This document shows, piece after piece, positions 25,901 to 33,836 of a stretch of DNA of 64,000 bases. This DNA is from Clostridia bacterium (GTDB lineage Bacteria > Bacillota_A > Clostridia > Christensenellales > Aristaeellaceae), in the NCBI GenBank assembly GCA_017399225.1, contig JAFQEB010000116.1, positions 1 through 64,000 of the forward strand, written 5' to 3'. The notes beneath the pieces were generated by a model, which did not search any database, was not told where the DNA came from, and saw nothing but the letters and a program-made list of their open reading frames with translations. Position 1 is the first letter of the stretch. Each line of letters begins with the position of its first letter. The position numbers and the translations under genes are program-made.

Positions 25901-27340
25901 GTGAGACAGATGCTGAGAGAGCGAAGCGGGAGCCGTCAAAACGAATATGAGATTGTACTGTTGGAAGAATTGGTGCCTCAGGATCACCTGCTGCGGAAGA
26001 TCGACGCAGCGGTGGATTTCAGCTTCATCCATGACCTGTGCAAGGATCTGTACAGCCCGGACAATGGCCGTCCTGCCGTGGAGCCGGAGCTGCTGTTCAA
26101 GATGCTGTTTCTGGGGTACCTGTACGGCATCCCGTCGGAAGTGAAGCTGGCGCAGGCAGTGAATGAAAACATCGCATTCAAGTGGTTTCTGGGGCTGAGG
26201 CTGACGGAAAAAGGGCCCGACCATGCCACCATCAGCATCAACCGTGTCCGTCGGTTCCGGGACAACAACATCGCCGAGCAGATTTTCAATGAGATCCTGC
26301 GGCAGTGTATCGCCAGGGGACTGGTAAGCGGCAAGATCCTGTACACGGATTCGACGCATATCAAAGCCAAGGCAAACAAGCATCGCAAGATGGTCGTGAC
26401 CGTGGATCAGACGCCCAAGGCCTACATGGACGAGCTGAATGCGCAGATCGACCTTGACCGGAAGGTGCTGGGCAAGAAGCCCTTTGACCGGGATGACGAT
26501 CCGCCCTCCGGCGGCGGGACGGTCACGAAAGTCATAAGCACCACCGACCCGGACAGCGGTCAGCAGACCCGCGAGGGTAAGCCGGACGGGTTTCATTACA
26601 GCGAGCACCGGACAGTAGACAGCAAAAACAACGTCATCGTGAATGTCCACGTTGAACCCGCCAACATCAATGACGTAACGCCTCTGCCTGAAATTCTGGA
26701 CGAAATTGAAGAACGCCTGGGCACGCTGCCGGTCTACATGGGACTGGACGCGGGCTACCATAATGCACCCACGGCGCATCTGCTGGAGAGCAAGGGAATT
26801 CAGGGCGTCATCGGCTACCGCCGCCATACACATGCAGGAGATCACTTCGGGAAATTTCGTTTCTCATACGATTCATATTTTGACGCATATCTCTGCCCTG
26901 CCAAAGAACCGCTTTACTGGAAGACGACCACACGAGAGGGCTACCGGCAATATTTCAGCGACCCAAAGAAATGTGCCCAATGCCCTATGAGGGAACAATG
27001 CTTCAGCAGCAAAGCGACAAGAAGGATGGTGACGAGGCATGTTTGGCAGGATGCTCTGGATGATATCACATTCTTCACCAGGACGACGATTGGCAAACGG
27101 ATCTACCTGTGGCGCAAGGAGACAATTGAACGATCCTTTGCGGAGGGCAAAGAGAACCATGGCCTCCGCACTGCTCGCATGCTCGGCATCCAAAATATGC
27201 GCGAGCAGTGCTTCCTCATCGCTGCTGTTCAGAACATGAAGCGCCTCGCTAAGGCCTTCTCTTTCCTTTCTTCCCGCTTCCTTCATATTGCAAAGGCCGT
27301 GCTTCCTTGTCTGGAATCACGGCCTTTGTCGATGGGCTGA
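25901..27340 (+). CDS. IS1182-family transposase
   Basis: A 479-residue DDE transposase. The N-terminal DUF772-type domain (VPQDHLLRKIDAAVDFSFI through KGPDHATISINRVRRF) is followed by the catalytic domain with the first Asp in LYTDSTHIKAKANKHR, the second in YMGLDAGYHNAP, and the Glu in KETIERSFAEGKENHGLRTAR. A CxxC..C cluster (CAQCPMREQC) lies before the last motif. The frame is intact and the copy may be active. A hairpin with 10-bp arms (27292-27301, 27318-27327) lies in the last codons and may limit read-out. Confidence 0.93.
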   Translation: MRQMLRERSGSRQNEYEIVLLEELVPQDHLLRKIDAAVDFSFIHDLCKDLYSPDNGRPAVEPELLFKMLFLGYLYGIPSEVKLAQAVNENIAFKWFLGLRLTEKGPDHATISINRVRRFRDNNIAEQIFNEILRQCIARGLVSGKILYTDSTHIKAKANKHRKMVVTVDQTPKAYMDELNAQIDLDRKVLGKKPFDRDDDPPSGGGTVTKVISTTDPDSGQQTREGKPDGFHYSEHRTVDSKNNVIVNVHVEPANINDVTPLPEILDEIEERLGTLPVYMGLDAGYHNAPTAHLLESKGIQGVIGYRRHTHAGDHFGKFRFSYDSYFDAYLCPAKEPLYWKTTTREGYRQYFSDPKKCAQCPMREQCFSSKATRRMVTRHVWQDALDDITFFTRTTIGKRIYLWRKETIERSFAEGKENHGLRTARMLGIQNMREQCFLIAAVQNMKRLAKAFSFLSSRFLHIAKAVLPCLESRPLSMG

Positions 27341-27368
27341 GTCAGAGGGCCTGCGGGCCCTCCGACAC
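27340..27368. repeat. Right copy of the 29-base palindromic repeat
   Basis: Same sequence and orientation as 25778-25806. After both copies a short related stretch follows (GGAGGTTT, two bases, TGACAG), so the similarity extends beyond the palindrome. Confidence 0.85.
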
Positions 27369-27391
27369 CTCCTGGAGGTTTCTTGACAGTC

Positions 27392-27422
27392 TTAGCCAGA
27401 CACGTCATGTGCCCGGCCTTTT
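27392..27422 (+). terminator. Terminator right of the IS element
   Basis: Imperfect stem GCCAGACAC / GTGCCCGGC followed by CTTTTTCT on the plus strand. It converges on the end of gerAC. A related hairpin lacking the T run lies left of the IS near 25575-25600. Confidence 0.7.
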
Positions 27423-27423
27423 T

Positions 27424-28422
27424 CTATGCCGCTGGCTGCGCACCGACGCTCACTGACCATTCGATCTCCCGATAGCGCTGGGGCCAGTTCATATCATGCC
27501 ATTGCGCCATGTCCTGTACGTGCCGGAGGGCTTGTCTGCCCAGGCCCAGGGCGTCGGAGCCCATGCCGGACAGCTTGTTCAGTACCCCCAGGCACGCCGT
27601 GGCTGCCGCCTGGGATACCGCTGCGTCACTCAGGGATGAGGCATTGCAGCGCAGCATCAGCCGGACGGCGGCATTCTGAAGCGTCGGCCCCTCCAGGCTG
27701 ACTTCCGCCTTTGCAGACGTAATGCGGATCGTTCCCTCCGTCAAAGACAGCGTTCCTGTTTTCATCCGGCCCAGCATGAGGGACAGCAGCTGGGTCTCCT
27801 CCGGCGAAAGGGGCCCTTGCGCCTTGCCGTCTGTGCCGATGGGCCAGCAGCCGAAGAGGGACGCCTCCTGCCCGTCCAGCGAGATGTTCAGAAGCGCCGG
27901 CGACTGCCGCTCCCCCATCAGGAGGATCTCCGACAGCGGCGCAGCGATCACCGTTCCCTGCTCAGCCCGAGTCTCCATCAGCACATCCAGCGATTTGCTC
28001 AGCCTTGCGCCGGTGGCAGGCTTGAGGGCGTCCATCAGGGACTTCATGTCAGCCTCCGTGATCGCTGGCTTTGCCTCCATGCGCAGATCGTGCCGGGCCG
28101 TGATTTCCCCAAGGGCAAGCGCGAATTCCTTTCCCCGGGCAAGGTCGGCGGAGAATACCAGAAGCCGCAGCTGACCCAAGTGCAGCTGCATGGGCGAAGT
28201 CGCATCCAGGGCAGCCAACGCAGCGGAAAGCGAATCCCCCTCGCCGGTGACGGTCGCATAGCCTCCCCCGGTCTGATAGGTGGGGATGCGGGCATGTACC
28301 TGCCATGCCCCCTGGCCGCCCTCCACCCCCAGCGCCACCGCAAAGGAGCGCTCCTCCGCCGGGAGCGCCGTACAGCCGGACAGCATCAGCCCGATCGCGC
28401 ATATGACCAAGATACGTTTCAT
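27424..28422 (-). CDS. gerAC: Ger(x)C-family spore germination lipoprotein
   Basis: The C subunit of a GerA-type germinant receptor, a lipoprotein on the outer face of the spore inner membrane. 332 residues with lipobox LMLSGC at about 12-17, followed by the family's FAVALGVEG block, and the C-terminal GerAC domain (ARLSKSLDVLM, GTVIAAPLSEILL). It overlaps gerAB by four bases. Somewhat shorter than many GerAC proteins (about 370). Confidence 0.9.
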   Translation of the reverse strand: MKRILVICAIGLMLSGCTALPAEERSFAVALGVEGGQGAWQVHARIPTYQTGGGYATVTGEGDSLSAALAALDATSPMQLHLGQLRLLVFSADLARGKEFALALGEITARHDLRMEAKPAITEADMKSLMDALKPATGARLSKSLDVLMETRAEQGTVIAAPLSEILLMGERQSPALLNISLDGQEASLFGCWPIGTDGKAQGPLSPEETQLLSLMLGRMKTGTLSLTEGTIRITSAKAEVSLEGPTLQNAAVRLMLRCNASSLSDAAVSQAAATACLGVLNKLSGMGSDALGLGRQALRHVQDMAQWHDMNWPQRYREIEWSVSVGAQPAA

Positions 28423-29501
28423 ATCCGTTTCCTCCTGAGGATCGCTCCGGGCAGACAGATCAGCACCAGCCCGGCAAAGGGCAGCGCCAGCCAGGGTTCA
28501 AGGACGCCCAGCGCCCCCCACAGCCAGCGGACGTCCAGCGCCTGGGACGCCGTCAGCAGGATCAGCGTCCCATAGGGCAGCCACTTCGGCGGCTCCCCCA
28601 GCGGCGCGCAGAAGAACTCCACAGCAAGCTGTACCGCTCCGCCGATGGCCAGGAAGAGCACGAGCATCAGCAGGCACTGGTAAAGCGTCCTGACCGCAGG
28701 AGCGGCATAGCGCGCAGGCAGCAGTATGCAGTCCGCCAGCGTCTGGCAGCGGATGAGGAGCTCCCCCGGCGTCGTCAGGCAAAGAAAGAGCATCACGCCC
28801 AGGGCCGCGAGGATCACCGGACAGGCGTCGGCAAGGATGGATCGCCTGGGCGGCTTCGCCAGTGTCAGCAGCAGCACGAGGGGCCAGGCCAGGCTGAAGC
28901 CTGCGTAAAACGCTGCTTTCAGCGCCGGTTCTCCCTCGCCCATCATGGGAAAGAGATGATCTGCCCGGACAAACCACAGGCCGGAAACTGCCGTCAGCGC
29001 CGCAGCCCCCAGGAGCACATACCGCAACAGATAAACAGCGCGGGGCAGGCCCTCCCGGTGGAGAGAAGCCAGGAGCACGCCGCCCGTCAACAGCGCAAGG
29101 GTCACCTGGGTGCCGTGCGTTCCCACGCCCTCGGTGAACATGGTGATCAGCGCCGTGATGGAAGAAGCGCCGTCCAGCAGCAGCGGCACGCCCAGCAGCA
29201 GCGCCAGCAGCCAGCTGCCCGGCCGCCCCAGGCAGGCCCGGACGCACTCCTGCAGCGTGGGGGCGTGTGTCAGGCGCATCAGGAGAAGCAGTAAAGCGAC
29301 GATGGCCAATCCCGGCAGCAGGCATACAAGCAGCATCCACCAGGCCCCGCCGCCCGCCAACGGCAGGAGCCGGGTCAGCGCCGTGCGCAGGATAGACGCG
29401 ATGCACAATAGCTGCACGAAGGCCGTACGGGCCTTTGACTCTCCGGCCATGCGGGCCTGCAGGCGCTCCTGTGGAGAATGCACGTTTATCACAGCCTTCA
29501 T
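28419..29501 (-). CDS. gerAB: GerAB-type germination permease
   Basis: The B subunit of the germinant receptor, a ten-helix membrane protein of the APC-related endospore germination permease family that binds germinant. 360 residues. The ATG at 29501 follows AGGAGG and overlaps the gerAA stop by four bases; an in-frame ATG 90 bases earlier lies inside gerAA and has no site. The germinant cannot be read from sequence. Confidence 0.88.
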   Translation of the reverse strand: MKAVINVHSPQERLQARMAGESKARTAFVQLLCIASILRTALTRLLPLAGGGAWWMLLVCLLPGLAIVALLLLLMRLTHAPTLQECVRACLGRPGSWLLALLLGVPLLLDGASSITALITMFTEGVGTHGTQVTLALLTGGVLLASLHREGLPRAVYLLRYVLLGAAALTAVSGLWFVRADHLFPMMGEGEPALKAAFYAGFSLAWPLVLLLTLAKPPRRSILADACPVILAALGVMLFLCLTTPGELLIRCQTLADCILLPARYAAPAVRTLYQCLLMLVLFLAIGGAVQLAVEFFCAPLGEPPKWLPYGTLILLTASQALDVRWLWGALGVLEPWLALPFAGLVLICLPGAILRRKRI

Positions 29502-30988
29502 CGGTTCCTCCTGTCCCAGCGGCGCATGGGGCCCTGCTGTCGCTGCTGGCTCCACGGGCTGCCCAGCCAGGTGCGCCAGCGCTGCCGCCACAGGGGCCAG
29601 CGGGCCAGCTCATCCGGGTTGTGGGATCGCAGGGGCGCCATTGGGGCCGCAAAGGGCGCGCCGAGGCTGGTCAGGGCGCACAGCCGCACCGTTCCTGCCG
29701 CCAGGAACAGCACGATGCCGTATACCCCGAAGATGCAGCCGGCCGCCAGCATCAGCAGCTGACCGATGCGCAGCGCAAGGCCCAGGGCGTAATCCGGCGC
29801 TGCATAGCTGCCCAGGCTGGAGATCGCCACGACGATCAGCAGCAGCGGATGCGCCAGCTTTGCATCCACCGCAGCCTGACCGAGGATGAGCCCGCTGACC
29901 GCCCCCAGGGTCGAACCCACCGCAGACGGCACCCGGGTGCTGGCCTCCCCGATGAGATTGAACATGACGAGCATCAGCAGCGTTTCCGCCGGGATGGACA
30001 GGGGCACCGCAGACTGACTCTCCAGCACCGCCGTCAGCAGCGTGACCGGCAGCGCCTCGGGATGAAAGGTCACAAAGGCTGCAAACAGCCCCGGCAGCAG
30101 CAGCGCCGTCAGCATCCCCAGGATGCGCAGCAGGCGCATGAAGCTACCGTACTGCCAGCGGGCGGAGGTATCGTCCGGCGTATGAAGCAGATGCAGGATG
30201 CTGGCCGGCAGCACCAGCACCTGGGACGACCCGTCCAGCACCAGGGCGATCTGCCCCTCCAGCAGCATGGACGCGACCCGGTCGGGCCGTTCAGTCAGGA
30301 TAAACTGGGGCAGAAGCGAAAAGGGGCGGTCCTCCAGCAGCTGCTGCAGCGCGCCGATGGACAGCACATGATCCGTACGGACGCCGTCCAGCCTCCCCTT
30401 CAGGCGGGCAAGGTTATCCCTGTCCACAGCGCTGTCCAGGTACATGACGCACAGCGATACCGGGTATTTATCCCCGATGGTACGCATTTCGCCGATCAGC
30501 TCCGGCGTAGGCAGGATGCGGCGCAGGAGGGTGATACAGTCGCGGATGGACTCATTGAAGCCCTGATGAGGCCCCAGCACGACGCTCTCTGTCAGCGGCG
30601 GCGAGATCCCCCGCCGCACGAACATCCGCACGTCAAAGCCCATGGCGCAGTTCATGCCGTCCACAAAGACCACCGCGCGCCCGTTCATCATCTGCACGAC
30701 GGCCTCCGGGATGGTGCTCGCAGTCTGAACGTCGCAGTTGTACACCGCCGCATGGACCGCTTCCGTCAGCGGCTCCTCTATCTCCGCATCCCTGAGCAGC
30801 GCCAGGGGCTTGAGGACGTATTGCTGCAGGAAATCCACCGACACGACGCCCTCCACATAATAGACCGACGCATCCCGCCCAAAGGCCCGGAAATGGCGCA
30901 CGTGCATATCCGGATTCAGCCGTCTTTTCAGTGCTTCATCCATGGCCGCACGGCTCCTGTCGATGGCTTTGCTGATCTGTCTGTCCAT
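29498..30988 (-). CDS. gerAA: GerA-type spore germination protein, A subunit
   Basis: The A subunit of the germinant receptor: an N-terminal soluble domain (about 1-240, with FVDGMNCAMGFDVRMFVRRGI) and a C-terminal membrane domain of about five helices (with PFAAFVTFHPEALP-like FVTFHPEALPVTLL and FNLIGEASTRVPSAVG). 496 residues, normal. The ATG at 30988 follows GGAGGGG; the frame extends upstream through a terminator hairpin, so the longer start is unlikely. First gene of gerAA-AB-AC. Confidence 0.93.
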   Translation of the reverse strand: MDRQISKAIDRSRAAMDEALKRRLNPDMHVRHFRAFGRDASVYYVEGVVSVDFLQQYVLKPLALLRDAEIEEPLTEAVHAAVYNCDVQTASTIPEAVVQMMNGRAVVFVDGMNCAMGFDVRMFVRRGISPPLTESVVLGPHQGFNESIRDCITLLRRILPTPELIGEMRTIGDKYPVSLCVMYLDSAVDRDNLARLKGRLDGVRTDHVLSIGALQQLLEDRPFSLLPQFILTERPDRVASMLLEGQIALVLDGSSQVLVLPASILHLLHTPDDTSARWQYGSFMRLLRILGMLTALLLPGLFAAFVTFHPEALPVTLLTAVLESQSAVPLSIPAETLLMLVMFNLIGEASTRVPSAVGSTLGAVSGLILGQAAVDAKLAHPLLLIVVAISSLGSYAAPDYALGLALRIGQLLMLAAGCIFGVYGIVLFLAAGTVRLCALTSLGAPFAAPMAPLRSHNPDELARWPLWRQRWRTWLGSPWSQQRQQGPMRRWDRRNR

Positions 30989-31014
30989 CTGCCCCTCCTG
31001 CTGCTTCACGTCAA

Positions 31015-31050
31015 AGAGGGCTGCGCCGACCAAGGGTGACGCAGCCCTCT
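31015..31050 (-). terminator. Terminator of the DUF1540 gene
   Basis: Perfect 11-bp stem AGAGGGCTGCG / CGCAGCCCTCT followed on the minus strand by TTTGACG. It separates the DUF1540 gene from gerAA. Confidence 0.75.
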
Positions 31051-31072
31051 CCGTTCCAGGTTTCCTGCTGCC

Positions 31073-31243
31073 TTACCAGCGGCACTTGTAGGAGTTGCAC
31101 TGGCTTTCATCCGCCTTGCCGTTGCAGCAGTTCTGCTTGGGCGCGACCTGGATGTCCGTCAGGGAGCACATGCCGTTGACAGCATGATGCTGGCAGCTCT
31201 CCACAGAGCAGTGGATGGACTGATTGTTGGTCTTCTGAGACAT
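31073..31243 (-). CDS. DUF1540 domain protein
   Basis: A 56-residue Cys-rich protein with the DUF1540 pattern: HCSVESCQHH, then GMCSLTDIQV, and two later cysteines. These small proteins probably bind metal and are common in clostridial spore-formers; the role is unknown. The ATG at 31243 follows GGAGGG; a longer frame upstream has no site. Confidence 0.88.
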   Translation of the reverse strand: MSQKTNNQSIHCSVESCQHHAVNGMCSLTDIQVAPKQNCCNGKADESQCNSYKCRW

Positions 31244-31329
31244 ATCAGGAACCCTCCTTTGGTTTTTGTCGCCTGCAGAACCTGTGTCTCCGTCCTTCAG
31301 GCGCACTTTCAGCATACCCGAATTTCCGC

Positions 31330-31358
31330 TTGTGATTCGGGGAAAATTATGCTATGCT
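31330..31358 (+). promoter_or_regulatory. Promoter of queT
   Basis: -35 TTGTGA (31330-31335), 17-bp spacer, -10 TATGCT (31353-31358). It leaves a leader of about 65 bases with short GC-rich hairpins. No known preQ1 riboswitch class was recognised in it. Confidence 0.5.
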
Positions 31359-31430
31359 TCTTCTGTGGCCGAAGGGCGTCGGACTTCCTTTCCGGCAGCC
31401 GCGGCAAAATCTGATACTGGAGGCGCTTTT

Positions 31431-31910
31431 ATGTTCAAAAAGCTGCTGACGACCCGTTCCCTTTGCATCAGCGCGGCCATTGCCGCCCTGTATGCCGCGC
31501 TGACGGTGCTGCTGGCGCCCATCTCCTACGGGCCCGTTCAATGCCGCATCTCAGAAGCGATGACGCTCCTGCCGATCCTGCTGCCCCAGGCCGTACCCGG
31601 ACTGTTCATCGGCTGCGTGATCGCCAATCTTTTCACCGGCATGATCACCGACGTGATCTTCGGCTCCCTGGCGACGCTGATCGCTGCGCTGGGAACCTAC
31701 CTGCTCAGGAAGAAGCCGCTGCTGGCCGCCGCCTGCCCGGTCATCGCCAACAGCGTGATCGTCGGACTGGTGCTTTCGCTCTCCTCCGGCCTTCCCATAC
31801 CGCTGACGATGGGACAGGTCGCCCTGGGCGAAGTTGCCGCTGTCGCCCTGGGAGGCGTGCTGCTCTCTGCGCTCAAGCGCACTGGCCTGAACCTCCATCA
31901 ACCCTTTTGA
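31431..31910 (+). CDS. queT: QueT-family transporter (ECF S component)
   Basis: A 159-residue membrane protein with five to six helices, substrate-binding S component of an energy-coupling-factor transporter for a queuosine precursor (preQ1/preQ0). The family block ISYGPVQCRISEAMTLLPILLP and GLFIGCVIANLFTG are clear. The ATG at 31431 follows GGAGGC; the open frame upstream is non-coding leader. The shared ECF module must be encoded elsewhere. Confidence 0.9.
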   Translation: MFKKLLTTRSLCISAAIAALYAALTVLLAPISYGPVQCRISEAMTLLPILLPQAVPGLFIGCVIANLFTGMITDVIFGSLATLIAALGTYLLRKKPLLAAACPVIANSVIVGLVLSLSSGLPIPLTMGQVALGEVAAVALGGVLLSALKRTGLNLHQPF

Positions 31911-32118
31911 TCCGCTTTTCAGACCCGCCGCTCTTCCTGCGGGTCTGCTTTTTATTTCCCGGATCCCTCAAAGTGCGCAAAAGTTATCCACCCAATGTAA
32001 AAAAACCTGTGGATCGGCTGAAAATTTGCAAGAATCATTTCCATTATCGCGGGATATGTGCTATAATACAGGATGGAGTGCTATAGGGTATTCCGAATCG
32101 ACCGCAGGAGGCATCCTG

Positions 32119-32685
32119 ATGAATGACGCAACGCTGATCCTTGCCTCGGCTTCGCCCCGGCGCAGGGAGCTGCTTATGATGACCGGCCTTTCCTTTTCTG
32201 TCGACGCACCGGACGTGGACGAGAGCTGTTCCCTTCCGCCCCGGGAAGCTGTTGTGGAGCTGAGCCGCCGCAAGGCACTGGCCGCTGCCGCACAGCATCC
32301 CGGCTGCGTGGTGCTGGCTGCCGATACCCTGGTATCCGTGGATGACCAGGCGCTGGGCAAGCCGCGGGACGGGCAGGACGCCCACCGGATGCTGCGGATG
32401 CTCTCCGGGCGCTGGCATCAGGTGTACACGGGCGTGACCGTGGTCGCGGCGGACGGGCGCATCTTCAGCGCCGCAGACGGCACCGACGTCCACTTTGAGG
32501 ATATGTCCGATGATGACATCCGCCGCTACATCGCCACAGGCGAACCCATGGACAAGGCCGGCGCTTACGCCGTGCAGGGCATTGCAGGGCTGTGGATCGA
32601 TCGGCTCCGCGGCTCCCACACCAATGTGATCGGCCTGCCCATGACCCTCACCCGCCGTATGCTGGCGGCGTGCGGCCTCCTGTGA
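32119..32685 (+). CDS. maf: Maf-family nucleoside triphosphate pyrophosphatase
   Basis: Hydrolyses dTTP/UTP or modified nucleotides to monophosphates in the family. 188 residues, starting with the signature LILASASPRRRELL and containing AADTLVSVDDQALGKP and the C-terminal GIAGLWIDRLRGSHTNVIGLP. The ATG at 32119 follows AGGAGG. It sits directly upstream of mreB, the arrangement that gave the family its link to septum formation. An extended -10 (TGTGCTATAAT, 32057-32067) lies about 50 bp upstream. Confidence 0.93.
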   Translation: MNDATLILASASPRRRELLMMTGLSFSVDAPDVDESCSLPPREAVVELSRRKALAAAAQHPGCVVLAADTLVSVDDQALGKPRDGQDAHRMLRMLSGRWHQVYTGVTVVAADGRIFSAADGTDVHFEDMSDDDIRRYIATGEPMDKAGAYAVQGIAGLWIDRLRGSHTNVIGLPMTLTRRMLAACGLL

Positions 32686-32747
32686 TCCATACCAAAGCCT
32701 TTTCCCGCGCCGCCGGCGCTGACTGTTCAGATAAAGGATGAAAGCAT

Positions 32748-33770
32748 ATGCATTTTTTTGCCCCCGATATTGGTATTGACCTCGGCTCCTCCAACACACT
32801 TGTGTATGTGAAGAAGCGCGGCATCATCATCAGCGAACCGACGCTGGTGGTTGTCAACAGCAGCAACCGCCGCCAGGTGCAGTCCGTGGGCGACGAAGCC
32901 CGCCATGAGCTGGGCCGCACCAGCGCCTCCAAGACGGTGATCCACCCCATCCGCAACGGCATGATCGCCGATTTTGACATGACTGCCCTGCTGATCCGCT
33001 ATTTCATGCGCAAGGCTATCGGCGTGTCCAACGTGGTCAAGCCCAAGGTGGTCGTATCCGTCCCCGCAGGCATGGACGACGTCAACCGCAAGGCCATCAC
33101 CGAAGCCGTCCGCATGAGCGGCGTGAAGAAGGTCTATCTGGTAGAGAAGCCCTTCGCTGCGGCCCTGGGCTCCAATCTGCCGGTGTATGACCCCATCGGC
33201 AGCATGGTGGTGGACATCGGCGGCGGCACGACGGACGTGGCCGTGGTGTCCCTGGGCGGCCTGGTGGTGAGCCAGTCCATCCCCGTGGGCGGCTCGAAGA
33301 TGGACGAGTCCATCATCAACCACATCAAGCGTGAGTTCAACATGCTCATCGGCGACCGCACGGCCGAGGACGTGAAGATCGACCTGGCCTCCGCCATGCC
33401 CCTGACCGAGGATCGCAGCGTGCATATCCGCGGCCGCGATCTGCTCTCCCCCCAGGCCATGGATATCGAATACACCGCGCGCCAGGCTTACCAGGCTATC
33501 CACGAGCCCTGCCGCGCCATCATCGCCGCCATCCGCTGGGTGCTGGAGCGCACCCCCCCGGAGCTCGCTGCGGACGTGATGCGCACCGGCATTCACCTGA
33601 CCGGCGGCGTGGCGCAGCTGTACGCAATGGACCAGTATATCGCCAACGAGCTGGGCATCCCGGTGCTCATCGCCAAGGAGCCGGCGGACTGCACAGCGCT
33701 GGGCCTGGGCTACATCGTGGAGAACATGCCCATGCTGATCCAGACCGGGCGGATGCCGCAGCTGGGCTGA
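32748..33770 (+). CDS. mreB: Rod shape-determining protein MreB
   Basis: Actin-like ATPase that forms membrane-bound filaments guiding lateral wall synthesis. 340 residues. Phosphate-1 motif GIDLGSSNTLVYV, phosphate-2 VVDIGGGTTDVAVV and the adenosine motif (LTGGVAQL) are present. First gene of mreBCD, 63 bp after maf; AAAGGATG precedes the ATG. Confidence 0.96.
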   Translation: MHFFAPDIGIDLGSSNTLVYVKKRGIIISEPTLVVVNSSNRRQVQSVGDEARHELGRTSASKTVIHPIRNGMIADFDMTALLIRYFMRKAIGVSNVVKPKVVVSVPAGMDDVNRKAITEAVRMSGVKKVYLVEKPFAAALGSNLPVYDPIGSMVVDIGGGTTDVAVVSLGGLVVSQSIPVGGSKMDESIINHIKREFNMLIGDRTAEDVKIDLASAMPLTEDRSVHIRGRDLLSPQAMDIEYTARQAYQAIHEPCRAIIAAIRWVLERTPPELAADVMRTGIHLTGGVAQLYAMDQYIANELGIPVLIAKEPADCTALGLGYIVENMPMLIQTGRMPQLG

Positions 33771-33836
33771 TCCGCACGCTTTATCCGCAGGGAGGCTGCG
33801 CTTCCCTTTGCAAGAACCTGTGAGGTGAACTGACAC

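Larger units (their letters stand above)
25778..27368 (+). mobile_element. IS1182-type insertion sequence with palindromic ends
   Basis: One transposase gene bounded by two identical 29-base copies (25778-25806, 27340-27368) in the same orientation. Each copy is itself a near-palindrome (GAGGGCC / GGCCCTC arms). Because of this the ends read both as direct and as inverted repeats. The true IS termini and a target duplication could not be fixed by eye, so the outer limits are approximate. Confidence 0.7.

Noticed and set aside
29435..31039. A 534-codon plus-strand open frame
   Set aside because: Antisense to gerAA, which matches its family throughout.
31359..31430. preQ1 riboswitch in the queT leader
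   Set aside because: No match to the class I, II or III consensus that I could see; kept only as an observation.
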